From assembly GCF_001039355.2 (NCBI RefSeq), contig NW_019775594.1, positions 147,316-211,315 on the forward strand: a DNA stretch of 64,000 bases, given 5' to 3'. Source of the DNA: Lingula anatina (lineage: Eukaryota; Brachiopoda; Lingulata; Lingulida; Lingulidae). This document shows, one piece after another, positions 12,901 through 24,321 of the stretch. Within the stretch, counting starts at the first letter, position 1, and the number at the start of each line of letters is the position of its first letter. A program made the translations under genes and the position numbers. Below the pieces are notes generated by a model. The model was not told the DNA's origin, did not search any database, and worked only from the letters and a program-made list of their open reading frames with translations.

Positions 12901-14316
12901 TTACCCAGAAAGATAAGCATTTTCAAATCTTATTTTGTTTACATACTTGATCATAGATTATCGAGCATAATAATATTTTCGAAGGTACACGTACGTTTAT
13001 GCCGTATAAGGATTATTATATTAAACCCTTTATCCATTCTAGGTGGCAACACAGCCATGATACAGATGTGGGGGGAGGAAGCCATGGTTCCTCTCCACCT
13101 GGCCCATGTTGGTTTGGGGGTGGGCATCATAGTCGCCCCATTGTTCGCCGAACCGTTCTTGGCGCCTCTGTGTGATCATCAGAACGTGACGCGTGCCCCG
13201 GAGACCACAGTCATGCCAGGCCACTCCTACCGGCATGACGCAGCTAACAATTCTGTGCTGAAACTCATCCACAGCACACATGGGCCTGGTTATACAAAAG
13301 CGCCATCTTTTGTGGATAAACCGGCGTCAAACATATGGGCAGATGGACTACGTGCAGCCTCGGTCTTCACTCAAGTTAGCGCCCATCACCAGAATGGGAA
13401 CCCCAACGCTTCGATCCTCTGCGGACCATCGATGGTTCAGATTCCGTACGGTATAACAGGTGCTGGTTGCCTATTAACAACTATTGCTTTTATTTTTCTG
13501 CACTCGCTTATAAAATCTCCTACCAAAACCGATGTCAAAGAAGCGAGTTCCCATGACGAAAGCAACGAAAGATCTCACAAAGGGGCGGACTCTGGCGAGA
13601 AAGGGGCATTGTCAAGTTTGAAAGACACAATCAACCCAGCGTCCTGCACTGGAGGACGCCTTTGTTTTGGGATTCAGTTTATAGCATTATTTTACCTACT
13701 TTCGTTTACATATGGAGCTTCAAAAGTTCCCCTGACCAACTTCCTTTACGCCATTGCGGTTGAAAGCGAATTGCAATTCTCAAAAACCTTGGCAACGACT
13801 CTAGTTACCACCAACGGCATCGCTTATACCGCTGGAAAGTTTCTCCCGGCTATGCTCTCACTTTGCTTGCCGACCAAATTTATTCTGATAGGCGAACCTT
13901 TACTTGTATTTTTATCTTTTATCTTTTTGGCTCTGTTCGGTGTGCACAGCCAATCGGTGTTCTGGATTTGCACATGCTTTTATTCTCTCGCCCAATCAGC
14001 ACTTTTCCCCACCTCCTTAGTCTGGGCCAATGCCTATATTACTGTAGGCTCAAGTATATCTGCACTATCTATAATAGGGGACTCTACGGGAGGGCTGGCT
14101 GCCACCCCGTTAGCTGGGTATGTGTACGAGGAAATGGGGATTATGGCGTTGTTATATATGGCGTGTATATGTGCGGGTGTGGCAACCGCTATGTCCATTA
14201 CGATACAGATTGTTGCCTCGTGCCAGTCGGACTGTACTTGTAATGCTAATAAGACTGAAGTTGATATAGAGGATCATAGGGTTTCTGTAAATGATTCGGA
14301 GAAGTTGATGGAGTAA
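9170..14316 (+). CDS. MFSD4/NAGLT1-like major facilitator transporter
   Basis: Four coding exons: 9170-9328 (identical alternative at 8065-8223), 10004-10149, 12333-12478 and 13043-14316. Phases agree across GT-AG junctions and give 574 residues. Exon 1 is a hydrophilic N-terminus plus the start of helix 1; exon 2 carries TPALLDLMQLY and GRSAGLLVAAVLGSYVFNR; exon 3 carries helices 3-4 (MLAVGVATAALPWA). Exon 4 starts with GGNTAMIQMWGEE, matching the family's GGN-W-G motif after helix 4. A hydrophilic loop of roughly 100 residues with sequons NVT and NNS follows, then the C-terminal half with six further helices. Vertebrate relatives are about 515 residues; the long loop accounts for most of the excess. 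The family includes a sodium-dependent glucose transporter, but the substrate here is unproven. It lies tail to tail with the choline-transporter-like cluster. Confidence 0.85.
10240..10425. repeat. Minisatellite (GTCGGACATATCTGGC-like units)
   Basis: Imperfect tandem units containing GTCGGACATATCTGGCCTGT and GGCTCTTTTTTGTCGGACAT, roughly 40-60 bp each, starting 90 bp inside intron 2 of the MFSD4-like gene. Open frames on both strands here come from the repeat and are not genes. Confidence 0.7.
10493..10700. mobile_element. GATCGATC-end MITE, copy 2 of 5 (inverted)
   Basis: Same element as at 6932 but in the opposite orientation, inside intron 2 of the MFSD4-like gene. It begins CCCCATTTCCAGAGATTAGA and ends with TAGATCAATCTAAAAGCTCT. 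The interior matches closely, including CTCCCTGGGGGTTCACGC. Confidence 0.75.
10701..12332 (+). other. Rest of intron 2 of the MFSD4-like gene
   Basis: Non-coding. There is an open frame at about 10843-11028 with no known domain and no splice or repeat support. Short (AATA)n runs occur near 11937-11971 and TTTA-rich sequence near 12255-12290. No gene is supported. Confidence 0.5.
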
Positions 14317-14379
14317 GAGTGATTCCTAATTTATCCCAAGCTGAACATATTGTGAAACAGTCATTATCTTCTGATATTA

Positions 14380-14385
14380 AATAAA
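14380..14385 (+). terminator. Polyadenylation signal of the MFSD4-like gene
   Basis: AATAAA 64 bp after the stop codon at 14316, with a further AATAAA-like run near 14394. The position fits a short 3' UTR. Confidence 0.5.
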
Positions 14386-15588
14386 TCATTAAATAATAAA
14401 AGGTATGTGATGAATTTGTTTATAATACACATATTGCAATTCGCATTCGCTCTACGAAGTGGAAAATAACGTATACAATATTGCAGTGTCACATTTGAAT
14501 GATAAAACAGTTATCAGTAAATTAACCCACATACATGTAGTTTTAAAAATATTTAAAATATACGGAAGTACATCTGGCGAAATATATATGTCACTATATA
14601 ACTTCAAACTGTATATAAAGATTTCATGACTAAAATTAAAGCATACAATAAAACACTTCCCCTCACATGTCCCTATTTTGAAGGTAAAATAAAGCAATGT
14701 TCTAATTTCCGAACGAATAGAACAACGGCGTGTGCTCTAGCCCCAAGTATTTTTTATTAATGCTGGCCTACACTGGACATGGGACATAAGAGTTTATTGA
14801 CTGGTGCAACACCTCAAATAACTAATGTTTATAAATAAGATCAAGTCAATCCAGAAAATAATACCATGAGTGTCAGAGCAACGTAAAACCTAGCTTGTTA
14901 AATATACCTTTTCGATGGGGTCGCTTTTACTAGCTCTGACGAACAGCGACAATCTGAGGGCGTTCTTTCTTAAAATTTTGCCTGGGGTGCTTCCATATTT
15001 GGAAGTCACACGTCACAGCTGTGTCCGCCTGGATCCATATTTGGAAATCATAAGTCTCGTACGTCACGCGTTTAGCCGCCTGTAGCTGCCTTTCCCGCCT
15101 TGCGCTGAAGTTATCTCGTGCAGACGAGACAAGAAACATTTAGTGCCTGACGCGGAGTTAAAAGTTTGAATTGAAAATATTTTGCAGTCGAAGGTCAGTG
15201 TCACAATAAAAGCAACACTCTGCTTCAAATACTGATTTTGGTGTAGCCATTGCGCAGCCCTTATAGTGGTATCGGGCATACAGTGTAGCTGTCAAATTTG
15301 GCACACGGCAAGCACGTGTATTATGCAAGTGTATATCTCAGGACTAAATGTTCTTTGATAAGCAAAAAATACAAAAACATTGGATAAATCTTTTCTTTTC
15401 GAAGAATATATTTTTATTTTTTCACTTTACATCTCAAATACAGCAAATAAAATTAAATAAAGCAGAATTAAATCTGTTTTACGTTTCATTTTGGCCTGAT
15501 GACATTCAACTGCAGATTCACTGAGGAGCGGTTCTATTTGATTGACGGAAGTGTAACATGGCTGCTGTTCACTAGAGCACAAAAAAGT

Positions 15589-15990
15589 GCCAATGTATCC
15601 TCCATTTTACATACTACAAGATCACAGTCATATGCTCAAAATAAAATAAGATATATGAAGTTTTGTGGAGGGGGAGTCAAATTTTCATGGGGGAGTCAGA
15701 TTTTTATTATGTGCACATTTTTAAATTTCTTATTTTTTTCATGAAAATTTTCACCTGAAAAATAAAAAAAAAGTGCCAATGTATCCTCCGTTATGCATAC
15801 TACAATATCATAGTCATTTACTCAAATAAAATGAGATTAAGGAATGATTTTTTTTGGGGGGGGGGGGGATTCAAAATTTCATTGTGGGAGCCACATTTTC
15901 ATTTTGAAAATCTGACTGGGGAGTCACATTTTCATAATGAAAATCTGACTGGGGAGTCACATTTTAGGGGAGTCAGATTTTCATGGTACA
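15589..15990. repeat. Imperfect direct duplication with GGGGAGTCA motifs
   Basis: A segment starting AGTGCCAATGTATCCTCC occurs at about 15589 and again at about 15772, each followed by a CATACTACAAGATCACAGTC-like stretch, a G-rich run and GGGAGTCA-ATTTTCAT motifs. In the second half the motif repeats several times in alternating orientation (ATTTTCATAATGAAAAT), making short palindromes. Origin unknown. Confidence 0.6.
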
Positions 15991-16208
15991 CCGGTATTGT
16001 TGATATGGGTTATATATGAAATCAAGATCGAGCTGGCAATACCGGGATCTAGAACCAAGGGTAGAAAATAACTGAAGTAAAGTCAAATAAGACTGGGATC
16101 TATTCAGACTCGTGTTTATCTTTATTGGGAAAAACGTAAAGACTAACTCCATCATCCATTTCCTTAGCTCCTTTCTGAGCTGTCTGTCTCTCAGAAGTAG
16201 CCTCCTTT

Positions 16209-16675
16209 TCGATCGAAGCAGATTTGAAGCATGTTTGCAGTATGATTGCAGTAGTCTACTGCGCGTTGGAATATCTACCCGCACGAAAACGAAGTGGATG
16301 CTCCAGCGCAGTAGACTACTGCAATCATACTGCAAACATGCTTCAAATCTACTTCGATATGGGAGCTAATTAGCATATTTGAAACATGCTTCATTCATGC
16401 TGCTAATCTACTGCATTAATGCTCCTCCTCTGTACAACCCTATGTAATTTTTGAAGTAGAATTGCAGTAGGCTATAATGCATTTCTACTGCAAATATGCT
16501 CCACACCACTACTGCGTTAATGCTTCTTTGCTACTTCGATACTACTGCATTTTCGTGTGGGATGTTTCAAATATCCTAATCAGCTCCCAAATCGAAGCAG
16601 ATTTGAAGCATGTTTGCAGTATGATTGCAGTAGTCTACTGCGCAGGAATATCTACTGCGTTTTCTTGCGGGTATT
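16209..16675. mobile_element. Composite of CCCGCA-end MITEs in copy 1
   Basis: A full element of 284 bp at 16278-16561 begins CCCGCACGAAAACG and ends CATTTTCGTGTGGG. It is flanked on both sides by partial copies in inverse orientation (16209-16284 and about 16594-16675) carrying GAAGCAGATTTGAAGCATG and ending at a CTTGCGGG or CCCGCAC tip. The same element is complete at 44017-44330. The composite sits exactly where copy 1 lacks exon 8 and most of exon 9, replacing roughly 1 kb present in copy 2. Confidence 0.75.
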
Positions 16676-17012
16676 TACGTACGGTGTTCTGGATCACATA
16701 TCACCATTAATATCCTATTTTTTTCACGTTACCCAATTTTGACTTATTCTGAAAACTTCATAAACAATCCATCCATGACTGTTTTAATTATAATGTTGAC
16801 TAACAAACAGACCACTTTACCGCTTTGGCAGAAGTAGGCCTAACATGAAGTAGAGTAGGAATATATAATTGCTGCCGAGTGTACATTATAAATACATTGA
16901 ATTTTTAGGTGCACATTTTCTTTATTTTACATAACCTTTTTCGTGTGAAATTTCTTTTTGAACCATATTTCCATCCTCACGCATATTTCTCAAATTTAAA
17001 TAAAAATAAAGA

Positions 17013-17072
17013 ATATTATATTATATTATATTATATTATATTATATTATATTATATTATATTATATTATATT
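17013..17072. repeat. (TATTA)n pentanucleotide microsatellite, copy 1 intron 7
   Basis: About twelve uninterrupted TATTA units, beginning some 28 bp downstream (gene sense) of the exon 7 donor. The same repeat occupies intron 7 of copies 3, 4 and 5. Confidence 0.9.
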
Positions 17073-17478
17073 CCACGTCATAATATTACAATAACTCACC
17101 AGCAAAAGGACAGACGTACTGCAGAACAAGAGGTGCTATCAGTTTTACATCATCTTCAGCAAAAGGAAGTTCTCCTTCATATTCCGTGGAATTCCAATCT
17201 TTAAAAATTCAATCATCACACAATTAATAAGCAGCTATTTTTCACAGCCACTTTGATTTTTCATCCTAGTTGTCCCTAAAATTCTCTGTCATTTATTTAA
17301 ATTCCAAAACCAAATATAATAATAGGCTCTTAAAATATTAAATTCTTGCAATTGTTCATAGGCCTAAAAATCGATTTAATTATTGCCTGTGTGATTCAAT
17401 TAGTTTTGACATGTATTCATTTTAGTCCTGTATATCTGTTCTCCCACCACATCATTAATGAAATAAATAATAAAAAAT

Positions 17479-17481
<3 letters not shown>

Positions 17482-17553
<72 letters not shown>
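17482..17553. repeat. (AT)n microsatellite, copy 1 intron 6
   Basis: About 36 AT units in the intron between exons 6 and 7; a similar (AT)n lies in the same intron of copy 2 at about 27737. Confidence 0.9.
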
Positions 17554-17555
<2 letters not shown>

Positions 17556-20500
17556 ATCTTTCATCAATAGCCAAACATATCCCTAAAATATAATTATATC
17601 AATTATAAATCAAATCATCAAATTATTTTTCAATGAACGCCTACGATCGACGATCGCGTTGAAATTAAAAAGAAAATTACCGACAGACACTGCAGTCATC
17701 CCAATGAGAAGTGGGGGAATGGTACATAAAATACCCCCAAATGCGCCTGCGTACATGGTCACTTTCGCCACCTTCACTGACTTCACCGCCAGGGCGCGCT
17801 GCCACAGGACCTGCGCGTGCGACGATGGAAATATTATAAATTGATGAAATGTATATATGAATGAAAAGAAGACTGCTTTCTGTAAAGTAACAGGATTTTA
17901 AACAGATGAGAAGACCATTTGCATCCAAAAAGTATAGATAAGAGAGATAAATTGAACTAATGCCGACCATATATACATACCATACAGTTTTGAAACAAAT
18001 TGCGTTTCTATCAAGCAAGAGGACTGGGGTTTCATATCACAAAAATCGATGTAAAATATTTCTAAAATAATAGAAAACATTCCTGCCACGGTATCCCTCC
18101 TAGTACTAACTGTAACGTCACATCTACGTAAGTGCTGACGTCACGGCTATGGATGGTTCCAATCCAGTTCTGTGACGTCTCTGATAGTGACGTCATATAT
18201 GGACTTGTCATAGCAAATGGAATGGTTATCCACTGAAAAAAAATGGTACTTACAACCCTCTGGTTTCAATAACATTTCATTATATTGTAAGTGCTCAAAA
18301 TTGAATGGAAGTATTTATAAAACATAAAATGTAAACAGACGTTCTTGACCAAATGTATTTCGTCATACAATGGAAGGAGCAAAAATGGCGTATACTATCT
18401 TCCTCAGAATGTCGGTGGATGATTCACTCAGTGGCTCATAGGAGCAGTGGCATTATTGAAAGGTTGCATCACTTTGTACTAGGTTCTTAGATATACCGCG
18501 GGTATAATCTAGACGCTATATAGGGCTCTAATCCACCGTTGAAGGATTCTAGGTTCGGTACGCGATTCCCGACTTGGGTTATGCCCGGAGAGAAGAGTAA
18601 CGCAACACCACTGTTTAGTTACAAAAATCAAAACTCGTTTATTGCAAGAGCTATAAACTTCTATTGACACGTATTACGAGGAGCGCGCTCAAGCCCGCGA
18701 CTAAAATTGAATAAATTACTAGTCTGAACAACTTGTTAGAACTGGTTAAAAACACAAAAAGCGAAGGGTGATAGAGACAAACTTTTCCGCTCTAAAACGA
18801 GAAATGTGTTGCATGCTTGTTCTCAGAACAGCATCCTTCAGACATAGGGCCTATATGTCCAATCCTATCCCTGTCTTATACCCGAAACATATACCTGTAC
18901 TACATAAACTACCTACCAAGCCGAGGAATATGAATATCATCTGCATGACGTCGGTGTAGGAGACCGAGTAGAGCCCCCCAAACAACGTGTATATCAGGAC
19001 CACAGCTGCCGACACCGTGATGGCGATCCAGTGGTCTAGCCCAACCACTACTGTTAAGGTGGTACCTGATTATATGCAATTAACATTCTTTGAAACTTAA
19101 CTGTAGACTATAAAAATGGGCAAAATATTATATTCCGATATACATGTATAAATCTAGTATTCCCATAATAACCAAAAGCATATACCGTAGTATTTAAAGT
19201 ATGGGCGTGTAGGCACGTGTGTGTACCTGTATCCAAATATGAATGTCTATTTGAAAATCAATTATGAAAGCTTTAATTAAACTCTACAATGAATGGCCAG
19301 AAATAGACCAGTCAAAATACGGGAATTATACTATATATAATTCCTCTCTTGATATGAGTGCAAATGCCGCAAGCATGCATTCACAACAGCGGATCACACT
19401 TAAAAGCTTGCCGTCCCTTCCCCTGATAAACACTGAATAGATTCTTCGCGGGGATCATATTTGATCCGCGGAATGATTAGTTAGCTGTTCTGAATCCGCC
19501 CTTACTCACCTAATGACGACAAGGTTGCTGCGCACCAAAACATATCTCCTGAGAGCGCTGGCAGAAACAGGAACCCGGTCATAATTTTACCAAACTTCCG
19601 TTCCAATGGGTCCAGCATAGTGACGGTGCCGTCCTGACGTATCCTCTTCACAAAGAATAATGCAGCTTGGGAGAATATATGATGGAACTATATTCGTAGA
19701 AGTGGTCGATTTTCAACAAAACGTGTATTTTTTTACTGTAAAGTATGACTTTGTGTGTATTTGTATGGTACTTTTTGAGAACAAGGCGTTTCCCCCTTTT
19801 TTTTTTTTGGGGGGGGGGAATCCTTAAAGAAACATCGGGACTAACACGTCATAATTTCACTGGTTTAGATACATTAATGTGAAAGTAAGCCACAGTGACC
19901 AACGAATGTGTAATACATTGGATTAGTCTGCGATTAATGAGATACTACTTGTCCACGTGTCGTGCCCAAAATACACACGTTAGCAAATAAGGCACGTCAC
20001 TTATTTTTCATCTACTGACAATTCCAAATCGAATCAAACTAAGCTTATTCTTAATTTCATAGGGGGCACACAATTTTAAATCGATGTCCAAACACTTTGG
20101 CATTGTGACTTACAGGAGTAAATGTTGTTGCTATTTGTGTCACCGCGTTTTAACCGAGCGTTTCATTTAAACCATCCTCATACCAACACCTCATTTTACT
20201 GCCCAATATGACGTTTCTCAAAACAATTATTTAATTCAAATATGTTTTAAGATAAGAAACGTCTCTGGGCATTATCAAAACGTTTTTTTTTTTTGTACTG
20301 TTTTGAGTACCCATAATGACAAACGTTACAATTTTGGCGTGTCACTTTAAAGAGTCATATCAAATCAAATACATATTTCAAGAAGTAAATAAGTTATTAT
20401 ACCGATGCATCTATGAAAAAATCACCATTTTGAGATAGGCCTAGGGCCCAAAAATTTGGATAAGATATTACATCTTTAAAAGATGTCTTTATAGTTGCAT

Positions 20501-21382
20501 CAGTAACTTATTATTTATATTACTCATTATACTCATAATAACTTATTTATTTTGATGTGCCACATGTAGCGCTACAGTACCTACGACCGTGCTCATGGAA
20601 TACCCTAGTGGCATTTGGAGAGCAGCCAGACCGGAAGTATAGACACCCTCGGCAACACCACTGATGAGAGAGCCGTCTACCCAGGTAGCTGGAAACGATA
20701 AATGATGAATTTGAGGTAGGGACAACAATAGCCATCACTATACCAGTAGTAACAGCATTGGCATCCATGGCAACAATAACGATCAGTCACCCAGTACTTA
20801 CATATAATGGCATCAATAGTATAATGTCCTTGCAATTAATTTTTGGTAAATGATATTTGTATTCCGTCATCTAGGCATTACTTTTATTTCTAATGTATTA
20901 CAACCATGGAGCTGTGTCTGTTGTTTCATTTACACCACTAAATTACCATACATGTGTTCAAACTGTGGAATTTAACTTTGTGTACTTAATTACCATACGA
21001 TTTGTGCGTGCTGGGCGATTCTCAATTAACTGTTGTTTTAAATTCGATAAGGCGAAATGGAATGTTTTTACTGAAATAGTAATGTAATGTTTTAAAGTTA
21101 AAAGTTACAATTAAATCGTTTTTCCCTTTTTTCCTCCGCTCCAATTTGTCCAACCCTGCACCATAAAAGTACAGTACTACATGTGGTATCTCGGACCTTA
21201 CATTTATCTGTTAGAGTACAAATGCCAAGATACGGTCCAATGTTTCTCCCTGCCAACAAGATGTCCTCACTTGTGGTTTCTTTCCCTCGTTTCTTATTCC
21301 TCCTGGCCGCCCAGATACCCAAGATAAAGATGAGGACGTAGAAGATGATGATGACTACTAGGCCCCAGACGTGCACGGCCAT

Positions 21383-22333
21383 GCTGCGTAAAGAGTGTCT
21401 CAATTTCTATGTAATTCCTCAACGAATATGCTCAAATTGTGTTTTGTAAGTTTCCCTGCTGCAAACAGCTGAGCAGGTTGACAAGTTGCACGTTTAATAG
21501 TCTTCTTTTTCTTCTTATGGTTTTCTTTGATGTTGCCCCACACCTTATAACCTTACAAAGTTGAGCATAAGGGTGTCATGTACACAATGTCTTGAGGGCA
21601 GATGCCGCTAGTGGATTAATGTAAACGACGAAAACCATCAGCGATCTGAAACATCTCCTTACACACGCGCTCTCGTAATGCAAAGCAGATACCGTCAGAT
21701 GAAGGACGTGTGTGTGTTACCCCTCTAGCATATATATTAAGATTATAGGCACAAAAGCTTTACTGTTATCCATATCAAGTGAGGACAGACTCGAGTGATG
21801 ACTTGCATTTTGTGCAAATAGATATCTAAGGATCACTGCATCCGTGTATGATTCAGGTGTACTGTGTATATAAATATTAAGCTACGGTAGGTAAATGATA
21901 CATACGAATATCTAATAAGCAAACAGGTGCAATGTATGACCGATTGGATTTGACCGGGGGGGGGGGGTATTTAAATAGTAGGTCTAAAATAATCAGGAAA
22001 CGTTCTCGCCGCGATATTTTTTTATGAAGGGTGGGGATAATTGGAATTACGATCTTCTTTCCATTGTACTGTAATAGTATTTGTTGGAACGGGAAAGAGG
22101 GTTCCTTTGCTGAGGGGTCCAATTTGCCCCCCCCCCCCCTCCCACCATCACTACCACTGGACACATATCTGGCCCGATGACCGTGGATCTCATAATAATG
22201 GACGGCGAGTGGTGTCATATCTCCTTACCGCGTTCTTTTATCCCAGTTTCAAAATATCCCCCTCCATCCCATCTCTCAAGTTTTTCCCATATTTCGTAAG
22301 CCCCGCCGCAACCTCTAAAGTTGTCGGTACATA
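21383..22333. other. Upstream region of CHT-like copy 1
   Basis: Non-coding. Much of 21400-22020 recurs upstream of copy 2 (31640-32240), and part recurs upstream of copy 3 (43440-43800), so the promoter region was duplicated with the genes. A shared block near 21905-21935 contains AAGCAAACAGGTGC, which recurs upstream of copies 2 (as ATCAAACAGGTGC) and 4. There are homopolymer C and G runs near 21956 and 22129. Individual promoter elements cannot be assigned. Confidence 0.5.
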
Positions 22334-23982
22334 CAACATTGGTCAAAAAGGTTGTCCCACCTTCACTGTCATGTGCTTTTATTTATAAATGATCACATCA
22401 CAGGAAAATATTATTTTAAATAGTGATTTTCATTCCAGATACCATAACTAACATGATTAGTGATACAGAAAATACAAACTAGCGGTGAAGATATAAAGAT
22501 TTAATACCATTAAATCACATTTATTACATGCACCCCCTAAAATCCGACGTTTGACTGTGATTTTCACAGAGGCAAAGAAATGCCCATTAAATTGAAATGA
22601 CACCACCAAATGTCACCAAATTTTCACTCATTTAGAATTCTCTTTGTGTAATAGCGTTTGTGTTTACTGCGTATTGTAATTATCTCCTGTAGGTGGCGCG
22701 GACTGCCTTCAACAAGGGTAACAATTCTGTTTTATGGAATATTGTCCCATTTTCCGAAAGAGCTTGGGGGAGTTGGTCCTGATTATTAGGAGTTACGTTT
22801 TCCTTTGCATCGCACACTTCAATTGATGCCACAGATGTTTAGTATGGTTAATAATAGGGCTCAAAGATGGTTGCTCCATCCTCTGAACATTGGGTTTTTG
22901 CAACAAATCACTCAGCAGACGAAAGTTGTGGGCAAGTGCATTTCCATGATGACGCCTGCAGTATCCCTGAAGTTACCTCTTGCAATAGTGTGAGATATTT
23001 TTTGAGAATGTTTCAGTGAATTGCCCAAGTATCGTTCTTTTCCGGAAAGAACAATGCACTAAAACCATGGGCTTGGAATTCTCTCCAAACGTGGACTGAC
23101 CTGACACCTCAGGCAATATTATCCTGCACAAAACTACCAAAAAGCATTCTGCAACATGTCTACGACTCCTAATTTGACCATCAAAGGCATACAAGAAATA
23201 CCCTGATTCTTCAGCAAAACCAAATTGTTCCTAGTGATGGGTGACCAAGTTCTGGTAGTTCTGGGATCACTGAACCCAGCATTCTCAACTGATACCTCAT
23301 TCCATCTGCAAGAGAGGACTTCGGGGGTGATCCAGGCTTCATCTTGACAGTACACTTGCAAACAGTTATCATGTGGTGAATGATTTGTTGCAGAATCCCA
23401 ATGTTCTGAGGCTGGAGAAACCATCTTTAAATCCAGATAATAAACCTACTGAGCACCCGTGGCATGAATTGAAGAGTGCAATCCAGAAGAGAACCAAATT
23501 CCATATAGTCCGGACCAATTTCGCTAAGCTTTCTGGGAAACAAAGGGCAATATTCCACAAAACAGAATTGTTACCCTTGTTGAAGGCAATGGCATGACTG
23601 TCTACTTGAGATGATTACAGTACGCGGTAAACACACACGCTATAGACAAGTGACCTTAACGAACACACCCTAATGCTAAATGTGTGCAAATTCGGTGACA
23701 TTTGGTGGTGTCAATTCAATTTAATTTAATGGACATTTCTTTACCTCCGTTGAAATGACAGTGGAACATCGGATTTTAGGGGGTACATGTAATAAATGTG
23801 AATTAATGGTATTAAATTTTGATATCTTCATCGTTAGTTTGTGTTTTCTGTATCACTAATCATGTAAGTTATGGTATCTGGCATAAAAATCCCCATTCAT
23901 AGCAATTAACACCTGTGGTGTGATCATTTATAAATAAAAGCACATGAAACTGGGGGTGGGACAACCTTTTTGACCAATGTTG
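22334..23982. mobile_element. Palindromic (foldback) Tc1/mariner-derived element
   Basis: A 1649-bp element flanked by TA on both sides, with ends CAACATTGGTCAAAAAGG and CCTTTTTGACCAATGTTG. The inverted repeats are very long: the left arm (22334 to about 22990) matches the right arm (about 23281-23982) in reverse complement for roughly 650-700 bp, leaving a central part of about 290 bp. Each arm carries the C-terminal end of a Tc1-type transposase facing inward; in the right arm PSLNPDNKPTEHPWHELK matches the family PxLNPIExLWxxLK motif with the DDE glutamate. The N-terminal domain and the first catalytic residues are absent, so it is non-autonomous. It lies between duplicated units 1 and 2. 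Related arms occur at 42.1-42.8 kb and 61.1-61.4 kb. Confidence 0.8.
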
Positions 23983-24130
23983 TATGCCGCCATACGTGTA
24001 GCCAGGCTTTTTGCTGCCCTTATAATAATTAAAATTCCTTAATTTGCTTGCTCGATCTGCTGTGTATAATATTTTGTTGGTATGCCCGTGTCATTGAACC
24101 ACAACACTTGCTCCATGAATAATGAAATAA

Positions 24131-24321
24131 NGCCGTTTATCCATAATGACGTCGGCCCAGCGTCGGTGCGACGTTGGCAAAAGGGTGGCAGACCACCGGT
24201 GGGCCGACGGCGGGCCGCCGGACACGCCGACTTCGAACCGACGTCGTCTGCCAACGTTGGCCCGACGGAGGCAAAGTCGTCGGGCCGACGTTGGCGCGAC
24301 CACTCTTTGCTATCTGGGAAG
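24131..24321. repeat. GC-rich insertion with CGACGTTGGC-type inverted repeats
   Basis: About 190 bp, much richer in GC than its surroundings, built from variants of CGTCGGCCCAGCGTCGGTGC and GGCCGACGTTGGCGCGACC in both orientations. The same place in unit 3 (about 32315) has no such sequence: flanking AATGAAATAA and ACTCTACCC are adjacent there. It begins at an N base. It is an insertion by comparison with the paralogous site; the element type is not recognised. Confidence 0.6.

Larger units (their letters stand above)
14317..16099. other. Convergent intergenic region, MFSD4-like to CHT-like copy 1
   Basis: Holds the 3' UTR of the MFSD4-like gene. The part up to about 14862 recurs at 25.24-25.98 kb and partly at 32.69-32.86 kb, next to choline-transporter copies 2 and 3, so it belongs to the duplicated unit. 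About 1.2 kb from 14862 to 16071 is absent at the same place in the copy 2 unit and is therefore an insertion here or a deletion there. Confidence 0.6.
16100..21382 (-). pseudogene. CHT-like copy 1, broken SLC5A7-family gene
   Basis: Exon remnants on the minus strand: 21382-21208, 20688-20581, 19665-19510, 19065-18917, 18232-18083, 17810-17681, 17198-17100, then only the tail of exon 9 at 16208-16100, ending in the same stop codon as copy 2. Each remaining exon is open and has the length seen in the intact copies. Three lesions: the exon 1 donor reads CAG|ATAAAT instead of CAG|GTAAAC; the exon 5 donor reads CAG|GAATGT instead of CAG|GTATAT; exon 8 and about the first 150 codons of exon 9 are gone. 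CCCGCA-end elements lie at the missing segment. The lost part includes the SSADS sodium-site segment and the last helices, so no working transporter is expected. Open frames in all kept exons suggest recent decay. Confidence 0.85.

Noticed and set aside
17346-17570. Open frame with an isoleucine-tyrosine repeat
   Set aside because: Translation of the (AT)n microsatellite; the same applies at 27667-27882.
21201-21208. AT-AC (U12-type) intron at copy 1 exon 1
   Set aside because: The matching acceptor is an ordinary AG and all sister copies have GT at this donor, so it is a mutation of a normal donor.
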